From JANWKQ01 sp964624635 (GTDB lineage: Bacteria > Bacteroidota > Bacteroidia > CAIKAF01): a stretch of DNA of 52,618 nucleotides. Position numbers and translations under genes: made by a program. The notes below the pieces were generated by a model. That model was not told the DNA's origin, made no database searches, and was given only the letters and a program-made list of their open reading frames with translations. Of the stretch, positions 9,315 through 16,673 are shown in pieces; position 1 is the stretch's first letter, and each line of letters starts with the position of its first letter. The stretch spans positions 1-52,618 of the forward strand of contig CAZUXM010000013.1 of NCBI GenBank assembly GCA_964624635.1, given 5' to 3'.

Positions 9315-9351
9315 ATATAATAGTTTCTGTTTTTTTGTTTATAGTTGATGA

Positions 9352-9359
9352 CAAAGATA
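9352..9359 (-). promoter_or_regulatory. katG promoter, -7 element
   Basis: On the minus strand these bases read TATCTTTG, an exact match to the Bacteroidota TAnnTTTG element, 37 bases upstream of the katG start codon. A TTG that could be the -33 element lies 24 bases further upstream, slightly longer than the usual spacing. Confidence 0.5.
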
Positions 9360-9401
9360 AGGGGTTATATATATTGTTTTTATCAATATTTTCTATGTTT
9401 A

Positions 9402-9418
9402 TATAAATGAAATTTATA
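9402..9418. promoter_or_regulatory. Inverted repeat upstream of katG
   Basis: TATAAAT, GAA, ATTTATA: perfect 7-bp arms with a 3-base spacer, about 45 bases upstream of the katG -7 element. It resembles a peroxide-regulator operator only loosely (PerR boxes have a 1-base spacer). In such AT-rich DNA it may be chance. The surrounding 363-base gap (9315-9677) otherwise holds the katG and rpsJ promoters and a second inverted repeat at 9524-9541; I see no gene in it. Confidence 0.25.
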
Positions 9419-9523
9419 ATCAAAGGGGTTTCATCATGAATTTAAATGTACATAATTACATGCCAATTGAACGTAGGTAAATAGTCTGATTGTGGGGTTA
9501 GAATAAGGATTGATTAGGCCCTA

Positions 9524-9541
9524 ATGTTAAGTTTTTAACAT
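9524..9541. promoter_or_regulatory. Inverted repeat upstream of the rpsJ promoter
   Basis: ATGTTAA, GTTT, TTAACAT: perfect 7-bp arms with a 4-base loop, about 50 bases upstream of the rpsJ -33 element. It could be an activator or repressor site for the ribosomal operon. AT-rich, so chance is possible. Confidence 0.25.
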
Positions 9542-9589
9542 CCAAACCCCTTGAAAACAGGCATATTTAGAAAAAAATCAACACTACTG

Positions 9590-9640
9590 TTGGTGAATTG
9601 AAAAATAAATCGCACCTTTGCAACCCCGATTTTGGGATTG
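9590..9640 (+). promoter_or_regulatory. rpsJ (S10 operon) promoter with start-site hairpin
   Basis: TTG at 9590-9592 and CACCTTTG at 9613-9620 are separated by 20 bases, fitting the Bacteroidota -33/-7 promoter pattern. Right after the -7 element, CAA-c-CCC pairs with GGG-a-TTG across a 6-base loop (9621-9640), so the transcript would begin with a small hairpin. Almost the same promoter is found before rpsQ at 14759-14812. Confidence 0.75.
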
Positions 9641-9677
9641 TTATAAAAGGTTTATAAATAGTAAGGTTTAGAGTAAA

Positions 9678-9983
9678 ATGAGCCAAAAAATTAGAATAAA
9701 ACTGAAGTCATACGACCATAATTTGGTAGATAAATCTGCTGAAAAGATCGTAAAGACTGTAAAATCAACTGGTGCTGTGGTTAACGGACCTATTCCATTA
9801 CCTACACATAAAAGGATATTTACAGTATTACGTGCTCCACACGTTAACAAAAAAGCACGTGAACAGTTTCAGTTAAGTTCATATAAGAGATTAATGGATA
9901 TTTATTCTTCATCTCCAAAAACTATTGATGCTTTAATGAAGTTAGAGCTTCCTAGTGGAGTTGAAGTAGAAATTAAAGTTTAA
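9678..9983 (+). CDS. rpsJ: 30S ribosomal protein S10
   Basis: 101 residues, normal for S10. It opens with SQKIRIKLKSYDHNLVD and contains the conserved loop IPLPTHKR and LRAPHVNKKAREQF. S10 is part of the head of the small subunit and, as NusE, also takes part in antitermination. It is the first gene of the S10 operon and is preceded by a clear promoter. The spacer after it (122 bases) is unusually long for this operon and contains strong secondary structure. Confidence 0.97.
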   Translation: MSQKIRIKLKSYDHNLVDKSAEKIVKTVKSTGAVVNGPIPLPTHKRIFTVLRAPHVNKKAREQFQLSSYKRLMDIYSSSPKTIDALMKLELPSGVEVEIKV

Positions 9984-10036
9984 CTTCTCAATTCCATCAC
10001 GTTGCATTAGAAGCGACATAGATGGAAAAGTGAAGT
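9983..10036 (+). promoter_or_regulatory. Multi-tier stem-loop between rpsJ and rplC (candidate autoregulatory RNA)
   Basis: Starting on the last base of the rpsJ stop codon, three nested stems line up: ACTTC 9983-9987 with GAAGT 10032-10036; TTCCATC 9992-9998 with GATGGAA 10021-10027; GTTGC 10001-10005 with GCGAC 10013-10017 (one G-U pair), closing a 7-base loop ATTAGAA. There is no T-run, so it is not a simple terminator. Operons of this kind are controlled by ribosomal proteins binding mRNA structures; that role here is inferred. Confidence 0.5.
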
Positions 10037-10061
10037 AGAAAATATATTGTATAACCTGCAT

Positions 10062-10084
10062 GAATAACGAGATATTTGTTATTC
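10062..10084 (+). promoter_or_regulatory. Hairpin just upstream of rplC
   Basis: GAATAAC 10062-10068 pairs with GTTATTC 10078-10084 (7 bp, 9-base loop), ending 21 bases before the rplC start. It is close enough to affect translation start of rplC. Confidence 0.35.
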
Positions 10085-10105
10085 CGCTGCAAAAAAAGAG
10101 TAAAT

Positions 10106-10723
10106 ATGTCAGGACTGATTGGTAAAAAAATTGGTATGACCAGCATTTACAATGACAATGGCAAAATGATTGCCTGCACTGTAATAGAAGCTGGACCTTG
10201 TGTAGTTACACAAGTTAAATCAAAAGATAAGGAAGGATACAACGCTATCCAGTTAGCTTTTGGTGATAAAAAAGAGAAGCACACAATCAAATCGGAGAAA
10301 GGCCAATTCGATAAGGCTAAAACTGCTCCTAAAAGAAAATTAGCTGAGTTTACAAATTTTGACACTGAGAAAAACTTAGGTGACGTAGTTACTGTTGCTG
10401 AGTTTGCAGAAGGTGATTTCGTAGATGTTATTGGTACTTCAAAAGGAAGAGGTTTTCAAGGAGTAGTAAAACGTCACGGTTTTGCCGGAGTAGGAGGTCA
10501 AACTCACGGACAGCACAATCGTCAACGTCACCCCGGTTCATTAGGAGCCAGCTCTTGGCCGTCAAGAGTATTACCTGGTATGAGAATGGCAGGTAGAATG
10601 GGAGGCGCTAGAGTAAAAGCGGTAAACTTAAAAGTATTAAAAATAGTTCCTGAGCAAAATCTGTTGGTAATCAGCGGAAATATCCCAGGAGCAAAAGGTT
10701 CATTTGTTTTAATAGAGAAGTAA
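10106..10723 (+). CDS. rplC: 50S ribosomal protein L3
   Basis: 205 residues, close to the 209 of E. coli. It begins SGLIGKKIGMTSIY, the usual start of L3; a longer frame from 10076 adds residues foreign to the family and would begin inside the upstream hairpin, so the ATG at 10106 is chosen. The central finger KGRGFQGVVKRHGFAG and GQTHGQHNRQRHPGS are typical. L3 starts assembly of the large subunit and reaches toward the peptidyl transferase centre. The stop is 1 base from the rplD start. Confidence 0.97.
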   Translation: MSGLIGKKIGMTSIYNDNGKMIACTVIEAGPCVVTQVKSKDKEGYNAIQLAFGDKKEKHTIKSEKGQFDKAKTAPKRKLAEFTNFDTEKNLGDVVTVAEFAEGDFVDVIGTSKGRGFQGVVKRHGFAGVGGQTHGQHNRQRHPGSLGASSWPSRVLPGMRMAGRMGGARVKAVNLKVLKIVPEQNLLVISGNIPGAKGSFVLIEK

Positions 10724-10724
10724 G

Positions 10725-11357
10725 ATGGAACTGGCAATATATAACATAAGTGGAAAAGAAACCGGGAAAAAAGCTAAGCTAAATGCTGAGATTTTTTCTA
10801 TCGAGCCAAATGATCATGCAATTTACTTAGATGTAAAGCAATTTTTGGCTAACGGAAGACAAGGTACTGCAAAAACCAAAGAAAGAAATGAAGTACACGG
10901 TTCAACCCGTAAACTTCATAAACAAAAAGGAACCGGTGGTAGCCGTAAAGGTTCTATCAAAAATCCTTTATACAGAGGTGGAGGTAGAGTATTTGGTCCG
11001 GAACCAAGAGACTATAGCTTTAAATTAAATAAAAAGCTTAAAAGATTAGCTCGTAAATCAGCATTGACTTACAAAGCAAAAGAAGGAAGCATTACTATTC
11101 TGGATGCTATTAGTTTTGAAGCTCCAAAAACAAAAGAATTTTTGAATTTCCTTAAGAGTTTTAACTCTACTGAGAAAAAAGTTCTATTGGTACTTCCTGA
11201 TAATAATACTAACGTGTTTTTATCATCTAGAAACTTAGCTAATTCGAATGTAATTACTGCTTCTGAATTAAATACTTATGAAGTATTGGATGCAGAACAA
11301 TTATTTATCGTTGAAGCGTCATTAGGAACCATTGAAAACATTTTAAGCAATAACTAA
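10725..11357 (+). CDS. rplD: 50S ribosomal protein L4
   Basis: 210 residues. The conserved extended loop (GSTRKLHKQKGTGGSRKGS and GGGRVFGPEPRDYSFKLNKK) that lines the peptide exit tunnel is present. In E. coli L4 is the autogenous regulator of the S10 operon; the structured spacer after rpsJ is a possible target here, though nothing in the sequence proves it. Tightly packed between rplC and rplW (1-base gaps). Confidence 0.96.
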   Translation: MELAIYNISGKETGKKAKLNAEIFSIEPNDHAIYLDVKQFLANGRQGTAKTKERNEVHGSTRKLHKQKGTGGSRKGSIKNPLYRGGGRVFGPEPRDYSFKLNKKLKRLARKSALTYKAKEGSITILDAISFEAPKTKEFLNFLKSFNSTEKKVLLVLPDNNTNVFLSSRNLANSNVITASELNTYEVLDAEQLFIVEASLGTIENILSNN

Positions 11358-11358
11358 A

Positions 11359-11655
11359 ATGGAAAATATCATTATAAAGCCTTTAATTACCGAGAAAGCC
11401 ACAAAAATTAGTGAGTCTAAAACTCCTAAGTTTGGTTTTATCGTTAAACCTGAAGCCAATAAACTTGAGGTAAAGGCAGCAGTTGAGAAAATGTATAATG
11501 TAAGTGTTACCGGTGTAACCACTATGAATTACATAGGTAAAAAATCAGTTCGTTATACTAAAAGAGGATTCTCTAAAGGAAAAAAGAATTATTTCAAAAA
11601 AGTGTTTGTAACCTTGAAGGAGGGAGAAACTATTAACTTCTTCGATAATATCTAA
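11359..11655 (+). CDS. rplW: 50S ribosomal protein L23
   Basis: 98 residues of normal length, opening with IIIKPLITEKATKIS. L23 sits at the tunnel exit and forms the docking site for trigger factor and the signal recognition particle. It begins 1 base after the rplD stop and is followed by rplB after 4 bases. Confidence 0.96.
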   Translation: MENIIIKPLITEKATKISESKTPKFGFIVKPEANKLEVKAAVEKMYNVSVTGVTTMNYIGKKSVRYTKRGFSKGKKNYFKKVFVTLKEGETINFFDNI

Positions 11656-11659
11656 TACA

Positions 11660-12480
11660 ATGGGTGTAAAGAAATTTAGTCCGGTAACGCCAGGTACAAG
11701 GTTTAAAGTAGCTAACGATTTCACTGAGATCACTACTAATCAACCTGAGAAAAGTTTATTGGTTACCATTAAGAAAAGTGGTGGACGTAATAATGACGGA
11801 AAAATGACCATGCGTTATATTGGTGGTGGTCATAAAAAACAATATCGTTTAATTGATTTCAAAAGAAACAAAGACGGTATTCCTGCTACAGTAAAAACTA
11901 TTGAGTACGATCCGAATCGTTCAGCTCGTATCGCATTAGTAGTTTATGCTGATGGAGAAAAATCATACATCATTGCTCCACAAGGATTAAAAGTAGGACA
12001 AAAAATAATGAGTGGTTCTACAGCAACTCCTGATATCGGAAATGCCATGTTTTTATCTGACATTCCATTAGGNNNNNNNNNNATATCGAGTTGAAACCAG
12101 GTAAAGGAGCTTCTATCTGTAGAAGTGCAGGTTCAAGTGCTCAGTTAGCTGCTCGTGAAGGAAAATATGCAACCATCAAATTACCTTCAGGTGAAAGTAG
12201 AATGATATTGGTTACTTGTAAAGCAGTTATCGGTCAGGTTTCAAACTCTGAACATAACTTAACTGTACACGGTAAAGCAGGTAGAAAACGTTGGTTAGGT
12301 CGTCGTCCAAGAACAAGACCGGTTGCTATGAACCCAGTGGATCATCCAATGGGTGGTGGTGAAGGTAGAGCTTCTGGAGGTCACCCAAGATCACGTAAAG
12401 GATTGCCGGCTAAAGGTTATAAAACCAGAAAGCCAAGAAAGCATTCAAGTAAATATATTGTTGAAAGAAGAAAGAAATAA
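11660..12480 (+). CDS. rplB: 50S ribosomal protein L2 (interrupted by an assembly gap)
   Basis: Both halves are clearly L2: MGVKKFSPVTPGTRFK at the start and, after the gap, LKPGKGASICRSAGSSAQLAAREG, then VDHPMGGGEGRASGGHPRS near the peptidyl transferase centre. Ten N at 12073-12082 split it, and the two halves are out of frame by one base. L2 proteins normally read IPLG-T-x-I-H-N-I-E-L-K-P-G here; filling that in needs 14 bases, which restores the frame and gives about 274 residues, the usual length. So the break is an assembly artefact, not a mutation. Confidence 0.95.
12073..12082. other. Assembly gap (10 N) inside rplB
   Basis: Ten N. From the L2 family sequence the missing piece should be 14 bases (2 modulo 3), so the run is a placeholder and does not give the true length. 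Confidence 0.95.
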
Positions 12481-12487
12481 TTAAGAT

Positions 12488-12769
12488 ATGGCAAGATCAT
12501 TAAAAAAAGGCCCTTTTGTAGACTTTAAATTAGAAAAAAGGGTATTAGGAATGAATGATTCAGGCAAGAAGTCAGTAATCAAGACTTGGAGTCGTAGATC
12601 AATGATCACTCCTGATTTTGTAGGTCATACTGTGGCAGTACACAATGGAAATAAATTTATTCCAGTGTTTGTAACTGAAAACATGGTAGGACATAAGTTG
12701 GGTGAATTTGCACCAACCCGTACATGGAGAGGTCATGCCGGACAAAGAAAAGATAAAGGAAAAAAATAA
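12488..12769 (+). CDS. rpsS: 30S ribosomal protein S19
   Basis: 93 residues. The start MARSLKKGPFVDFKLEKRV and the core SRRSMITPDFVGHTVAVHNG are typical. S19 lies in the small-subunit head beside S13. It starts 7 bases after rplB; a 38-base spacer with an AAAGGAG stretch separates it from rplV. Confidence 0.97.
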   Translation: MARSLKKGPFVDFKLEKRVLGMNDSGKKSVIKTWSRRSMITPDFVGHTVAVHNGNKFIPVFVTENMVGHKLGEFAPTRTWRGHAGQRKDKGKK

Positions 12770-12807
12770 TAGATCCTGAATATAAAAGGAGATAAAAATT
12801 AATTACA

Positions 12808-13242
12808 ATGGGAGCAAGAAAACGTTTAGCTGCTGAAAAAAGAAAAGAGAAGATGAAAACAACCTATATCGCAAGATTGGTTGATTATCCAACTTCTCCT
12901 CTAAAAATGCGTATTGTAGCTGACCTTATCAGAGGTGTTGACGCTAACAAAGCATTAGACATTTTGAACTTTACCCGTAAAGAGGCTGCTAAGACTTTAG
13001 CAAAAGTTCTTCGTTCTGCAATCGCTAATTTCGAAGAGAAATCAGGTTTAAGAGCTGAAGAAAGTGATCTTTACGTAAAAGAGATTTTTGTTGATGAGTC
13101 AAGAGCTTTAAAAAGAATTCAACCGGCTCCTCAGGGACGTGCCCATAGAATTAAAAAACGTTCTAACCACGTTACATTGATTTTGGATACAAAATCACCA
13201 ATTGAAAAAGTAGAAGAAACAGTAGAAACTGAAGCTAAATAA
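12808..13242 (+). CDS. rplV: 50S ribosomal protein L22
   Basis: 144 residues, longer than the 110 of E. coli. The N-terminal MGARKRLAAEKRKEK is the Bacteroidota form. The core YPTSPLKMRIVADLIRG and the tunnel hairpin IQPAPQGRAHRIKKRSNH are conserved. A Glu-rich tail (EKVEETVETEAK) ends it. L22 lines the exit tunnel with L4. Confidence 0.96.
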   Translation: MGARKRLAAEKRKEKMKTTYIARLVDYPTSPLKMRIVADLIRGVDANKALDILNFTRKEAAKTLAKVLRSAIANFEEKSGLRAEESDLYVKEIFVDESRALKRIQPAPQGRAHRIKKRSNHVTLILDTKSPIEKVEETVETEAK

Positions 13243-13251
13243 TTAAATAAG

Positions 13252-13977
13252 ATGGGTCAGAAGACAAATCCAATAGGTAATAGATTAGGTTACATCCGCG
13301 GATGGGAATCAAACTGGTACGGTGGTAAAAATTACGTTGAGAAATTAGTAGAGGATGATAAAATCCGTAACTATATCTCTGCTCGTTTAGCAAAAGCAAG
13401 TATTGCTAAAATTGTAATTGAGCGTACTTTAAAATTAGTTACCATCACAATTCATACTGCACGTCCGGGAATTATTATCGGAAAAGGTGGTCAGGAGGTT
13501 GATAAGCTTCGTGAAGAGTTGAAAAAAATCACTAAAAAAGAGATTCAGATCAACATTTCAGAGATTAAAAGACCAGAATTGGATGCTCGTTTAGTTGCTG
13601 ATACCATCGCAAAACAAATTGAAGGTCGTATTTCTTATAGAAGAGCAGCTAAAATGGCTATTTCTTCAACTATGAGAATGGGAGCTGAAGGGATCAAAGT
13701 AACAGTGTCAGGCCGTTTAGGTGGTGCAGAGATGGCGAGAACTGAACATTTAAAAGAAGGTAGAACCCCTTTACATACATTCCGTGCTGATATTGATTAT
13801 GCTATAGCAGAAGCACATACTACTTATGGTAGAATTGGAGTAAAAGTGTGGATATGTTTAGGAGAGGTATATGGTAAAAGAGATCTTTCACCAAATATTG
13901 GAGCTACCAAAGCACAAACTAAAGCCCCATCAGGTGTAACTTCACCAAGAGGAGGCGGAAGAAATAAAAAGAAATAA
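13252..13977 (+). CDS. rpsC: 30S ribosomal protein S3
   Basis: 241 residues. It opens with MGQKTNPIGNRLGYIRGW. The KH domain shows GIIIGKGGQEVDKL, and the C-terminal domain GRLGGAEMARTEHLKEGRTPLHTFRAD is typical. The basic tail RGGGRNKKK is a common end in this phylum. S3 forms part of the mRNA entry channel. It starts 9 bases after rplV. Confidence 0.97.
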   Translation: MGQKTNPIGNRLGYIRGWESNWYGGKNYVEKLVEDDKIRNYISARLAKASIAKIVIERTLKLVTITIHTARPGIIIGKGGQEVDKLREELKKITKKEIQINISEIKRPELDARLVADTIAKQIEGRISYRRAAKMAISSTMRMGAEGIKVTVSGRLGGAEMARTEHLKEGRTPLHTFRADIDYAIAEAHTTYGRIGVKVWICLGEVYGKRDLSPNIGATKAQTKAPSGVTSPRGGGRNKKK

Positions 13978-14005
13978 TTTTTAGTAAGCATAAAATTGTA
14001 AAGCA

Positions 14006-14425
14006 ATGTTACAGCCTAAAAGAACGAAATACAGGAAAGTACAGAAGGGAAGAATGAAAGGAAACTCAAACAGAGGTGCAGAAATCGCCTTTGGATCTTT
14101 TGCTCTTAAATCTTTGGATACTGTATGGATGACCGGACGCCAGTTAGAAGCGGCAAGGGTTGCATTAAACAGGTATATGAAACGTGAAGGTCAGGTATGG
14201 ATTAGAGTATTCCCTGATAAACCTATTACCAAAAAACCTGCAGAGGTTCGTATGGGTAAAGGTAAGGGTAATCCTGAATTCTGGGCTGCGATAGTAAAGC
14301 CGGGTAGAATTTTGTTCGAAATCGACGGAGTTCCTATGGCAGTTGCTAAAGAAGCAATGCGTTTAGCAGCTCAAAAATTACCGGTAAGAACCAAATTTAT
14401 GGTTAGACCTGATTATACAGAATAA
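14006..14425 (+). CDS. rplP: 50S ribosomal protein L16
   Basis: 139 residues. Starts MLQPKRTKYRKVQKGRMKG; the conserved GKGKGNPEFWAAIVKPGRIL follows. L16 helps place tRNA at the A site. It lies 28 bases after rpsC. Confidence 0.97.
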   Translation: MLQPKRTKYRKVQKGRMKGNSNRGAEIAFGSFALKSLDTVWMTGRQLEAARVALNRYMKREGQVWIRVFPDKPITKKPAEVRMGKGKGNPEFWAAIVKPGRILFEIDGVPMAVAKEAMRLAAQKLPVRTKFMVRPDYTE

Positions 14426-14448
14426 TAAAATTGATTAAATAAGTAGGT

Positions 14449-14649
14449 ATGAAACAATCTGATATATTGGAACTTACAGATCAGGAGTTGAGAGATAAGT
14501 TGAAGTCAACAGAAGAGGAATACTCACAGTTAAAGCTTCAACACTCTATATCACAGCTTGAAAACCCAATGAGGATAAGAGCTATGAGAAAGCTGATCGC
14601 AAGGTTACAAACGAATTTAAGAAAAAGAGAACTAGAGGCAATAGGCTAG
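14449..14649 (+). CDS. rpmC: 50S ribosomal protein L29
   Basis: 66 residues, two predicted helices, with LTDQELRDKL near the start and RKLIARLQTNLRKREL near the end, as in L29. L29 sits by the tunnel exit next to L23. It is the last gene before a transcription break: a terminator hairpin and then a new promoter follow in the 189-base gap before rpsQ. Confidence 0.95.
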   Translation: MKQSDILELTDQELRDKLKSTEEEYSQLKLQHSISQLENPMRIRAMRKLIARLQTNLRKRELEAIG

Positions 14650-14683
14650 TTTTTGTTGATAAATATTTTTCTACGAATTCGTG

Positions 14684-14720
14684 AATAGCCGCTTATAGCG
14701 GCTATTTGCTTTGATTTTAG
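14684..14720 (+). terminator. Hairpin between rpmC and rpsQ (likely partial terminator)
   Basis: AATAGCCGCT 14684-14693 pairs perfectly with AGCGGCTATT 14697-14706 across a TAT loop (10 bp). The following stretch is T-rich (TGCTTTGATTTT) but broken, so termination may be partial. It divides the S10 genes from the spc genes. Confidence 0.7.
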
Positions 14721-14758
14721 AGGGGTGTAGAACAAATAAAAAAATTAACAAGTACGTA

Positions 14759-14812
14759 TTGGTAAATTAAAAAAAAACTTGCACCTTTGCAATCCCTTTT
14801 TTAGGGGTGTTG
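14759..14812 (+). promoter_or_regulatory. rpsQ (spc part) promoter with start-site hairpin
   Basis: TTG at 14759-14761 and CACCTTTG at 14782-14789 are 20 bases apart, the same as at rpsJ. Aligned from the -33 TTG through the CCC of the hairpin, the two promoters agree at 32 of 38 positions. ATCCC 14792-14796 pairs with GGGGT 14804-14808 (one G-U) around a T-rich loop right after the -7 element. Confidence 0.75.
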
Positions 14813-14838
14813 TAATTGTACAAAAAAACTGAATAAAA

Positions 14839-15105
14839 ATGGCCGAAATAGTAGAAAGAAATGCCAGAAAAGAGAAGATAGGTGTGGTGACTAGCAATAA
14901 GATGCAAAAAACCATCACTGTCTCTGTAGAGAGAAAAGTAAAACATCCAAAATATGGAAAGTTCCTTACTATGACCTCTAAATTCAAAGCTCATGATGAA
15001 AAGAATGAGTGTAATATTGGTGATACAGTGAAGATAATGGAAACCAGGCCATTGAGTAAAGATAAGAACTGGAGATTAGTAGAAATTATTGAAAGAGCTA
15101 AATAG
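14839..15105 (+). CDS. rpsQ: 30S ribosomal protein S17
   Basis: 88 residues. The signature GVVTSNKMQKTITVSVERKV and HPKYGKF is that of S17, an early-assembly protein binding helix 11 of 16S rRNA. First gene after the internal promoter; rplN starts 2 bases after its stop. Confidence 0.97.
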   Translation: MAEIVERNARKEKIGVVTSNKMQKTITVSVERKVKHPKYGKFLTMTSKFKAHDEKNECNIGDTVKIMETRPLSKDKNWRLVEIIERAK

Positions 15106-15107
15106 TC

Positions 15108-15476
15108 ATGATACAGCAGGAGTCAAGATTAAATGTAGCTGATAACAGTGGAGCCAAAGAGGTTCTTTGTATCAGAGTATTAGGTGGAACCAAAAAAAGA
15201 TATGCTTCTATTGGGGATACCATTGTAGTTACCGTAAAAAATGCGATGCCTACAGGAAATGTTAAAAAAGGAATCGTTTCAAAAGCTGTGGTAGTTAGAA
15301 CCAAAAAAGAAATCAAAAGGAATGATGGTTCTTATATCCGTTTTGATGACAATGCTGTAGTGCTATTAAATGCACAAGGTGAGATGAGAGGTACCCGTAT
15401 CTTTGGTCCGGTTGCCAGAGAGTTGAGAGAAAAACAATTTATGAAGATCGTTTCATTAGCACCAGAAGTGCTTTAA
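15108..15476 (+). CDS. rplN: 50S ribosomal protein L14
   Basis: 122 residues, standard length. Opens with MIQQESRLNVADNSGAKE and ends LREKQFMKIVSLAPEVL, both typical of L14, which forms an intersubunit bridge and binds the silencing factor RsfS. Tightly linked to rpsQ and rplX. Confidence 0.98.
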   Translation: MIQQESRLNVADNSGAKEVLCIRVLGGTKKRYASIGDTIVVTVKNAMPTGNVKKGIVSKAVVVRTKKEIKRNDGSYIRFDDNAVVLLNAQGEMRGTRIFGPVARELREKQFMKIVSLAPEVL

Positions 15477-15488
15477 TATATTAGAGTG

Positions 15489-15812
15489 ATGGCAGTAAAA
15501 TTGAAAATAAAAAGAGGAGATAACGTAATTGTTATCGCTGGTGAACATAAGGGGCAAAAAGGTCAGGTGAAATCCATTGATCGTGCTAAGATGAGAGCTA
15601 TTGTTGATGGAGTGAATATGGTGAAAAAACATACCAAACCATCTCCAAAACATCCTGAAGGAGGTATCATCGAAATGGAAGCTCCCATTCATATCTCTAA
15701 CTTGATGTTTGTTAACTCAAAAGGTGAAGCAACCAGAGTTGGTAGAAAAAAAGATGAGTCTACAGGTAAAAGTGTTAGATATAGTAAAAAAAACGGTGAA
15801 ACTATTAAGTAA
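15489..15812 (+). CDS. rplX: 50S ribosomal protein L24
   Basis: 107 residues from the ATG at 15489; a GTG one codon earlier is also in frame but the ATG gives the normal start MAVKLKIKRGDNVIVIAG. The KOW motif GEHKGQKGQV is present. L24 starts large-subunit assembly. Its last base overlaps the first base of the rplE start codon. Confidence 0.96.
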   Translation: MAVKLKIKRGDNVIVIAGEHKGQKGQVKSIDRAKMRAIVDGVNMVKKHTKPSPKHPEGGIIEMEAPIHISNLMFVNSKGEATRVGRKKDESTGKSVRYSKKNGETIK

Positions 15813-16375
15813 TGTATAAGCCAAGATTACAAGCAAAATATAAGGAACAAGTTGCTCCTGCTTTGAAAGAACAATTTTCTTACAAAACGGTAATGCAGGT
15901 TCCTAAATTGCAGAAGATTGTACTTAACCAAGGGTTAGGTTCTGCTGTAGCAGATAAAAGAATGATTGAAGCAGCTATGACCGAAATGACAATGATTGCA
16001 GGTCAAAAAGCAGTTTCAACCAAGTCTAAAAAAGATATCTCTAACTTTAAACTTCGTAAAGGAATGCCTATCGGAGTTAAAGTAACCTTGAGAGGTGAAA
16101 AAATGTATGAATTTCTTGATAGATTCATTGCAATTTCTCTTCCTCGTATCAGAGATTTTAAAGGATTAAATGCAAAAGGGTTTGATGGAAAAGGAAATTA
16201 CACTTTAGGTGTTACTGAACAAATTATCTTCCCTGAAATTGATATCGATAAAGTAGCAAAGATTAATGGTATGGATATCACTTTCGTTACTTCAGCAGGA
16301 ACTGATGCAGAAGCATTTGCCTTATTAAAAGAGTTTGGAATGCCATTTAACGATACATTAAAATCTAAAAACTAA
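15812..16375 (+). CDS. rplE: 50S ribosomal protein L5
   Basis: 187 residues. VPKLQKIVLNQGLG and LRKGMPIGVKVTLRG are conserved L5 stretches. L5 binds 5S rRNA in the central protuberance. One-base overlap with rplX suggests translational coupling. Confidence 0.97.
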   Translation: MYKPRLQAKYKEQVAPALKEQFSYKTVMQVPKLQKIVLNQGLGSAVADKRMIEAAMTEMTMIAGQKAVSTKSKKDISNFKLRKGMPIGVKVTLRGEKMYEFLDRFIAISLPRIRDFKGLNAKGFDGKGNYTLGVTEQIIFPEIDIDKVAKINGMDITFVTSAGTDAEAFALLKEFGMPFNDTLKSKN

Positions 16376-16383
16376 GAGAGATT

Positions 16384-16653
16384 ATGGCAAAGGAATCAAT
16401 GAAAGCCAGAGAAAGAAAAAGAGCTCGTCTGGTTGCAAAATATGAAAAGAAAAGAGAAGCTTTGAAAGAAGCTGGCGATTTTCAAGGTTTAGCAAAATTA
16501 CCTAGAAACTCTTCTAAAGTAAGAATGCATAACCGTTGTCAATTAACTGGTCGTCCTAGAGGTTATATGAGACAGTTTGGGATTTCAAGGGTATTGTTTA
16601 GAAAAATGGCAAACGAAGGGTTGATCCCGGGAGTAAAAAAAGCAAGTTGGTAA
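16384..16653 (+). CDS. rpsN: 30S ribosomal protein S14 (zinc-free form)
   Basis: 89 residues, the long form of S14. It has NRCQLTGRPRGYMRQFGISR but only one cysteine and no CxxC pairs, so it is the C-minus, zinc-independent type. S14 is a late-assembly protein in the small-subunit head. Eight bases separate it from rplE. Confidence 0.97.
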   Translation: MAKESMKARERKRARLVAKYEKKREALKEAGDFQGLAKLPRNSSKVRMHNRCQLTGRPRGYMRQFGISRVLFRKMANEGLIPGVKKASW

Positions 16654-16673
16654 TTATTAAATAAAGGAAAAGA

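Noticed and set aside
9402..9418. PerR box upstream of katG
   Set aside because: The spacer is 3 bases, not 1, and no regulator gene is near; kept only as a weak inverted repeat.
9315..9677. tRNA or other RNA gene in the 363-base gap
   Set aside because: No cloverleaf-type arms or conserved T-loop sequence were seen; none seen in the 40786-41269 gap either.
12091..12480. Separate gene starting at TTG 12091
   Set aside because: It is the second half of rplB after an assembly gap.
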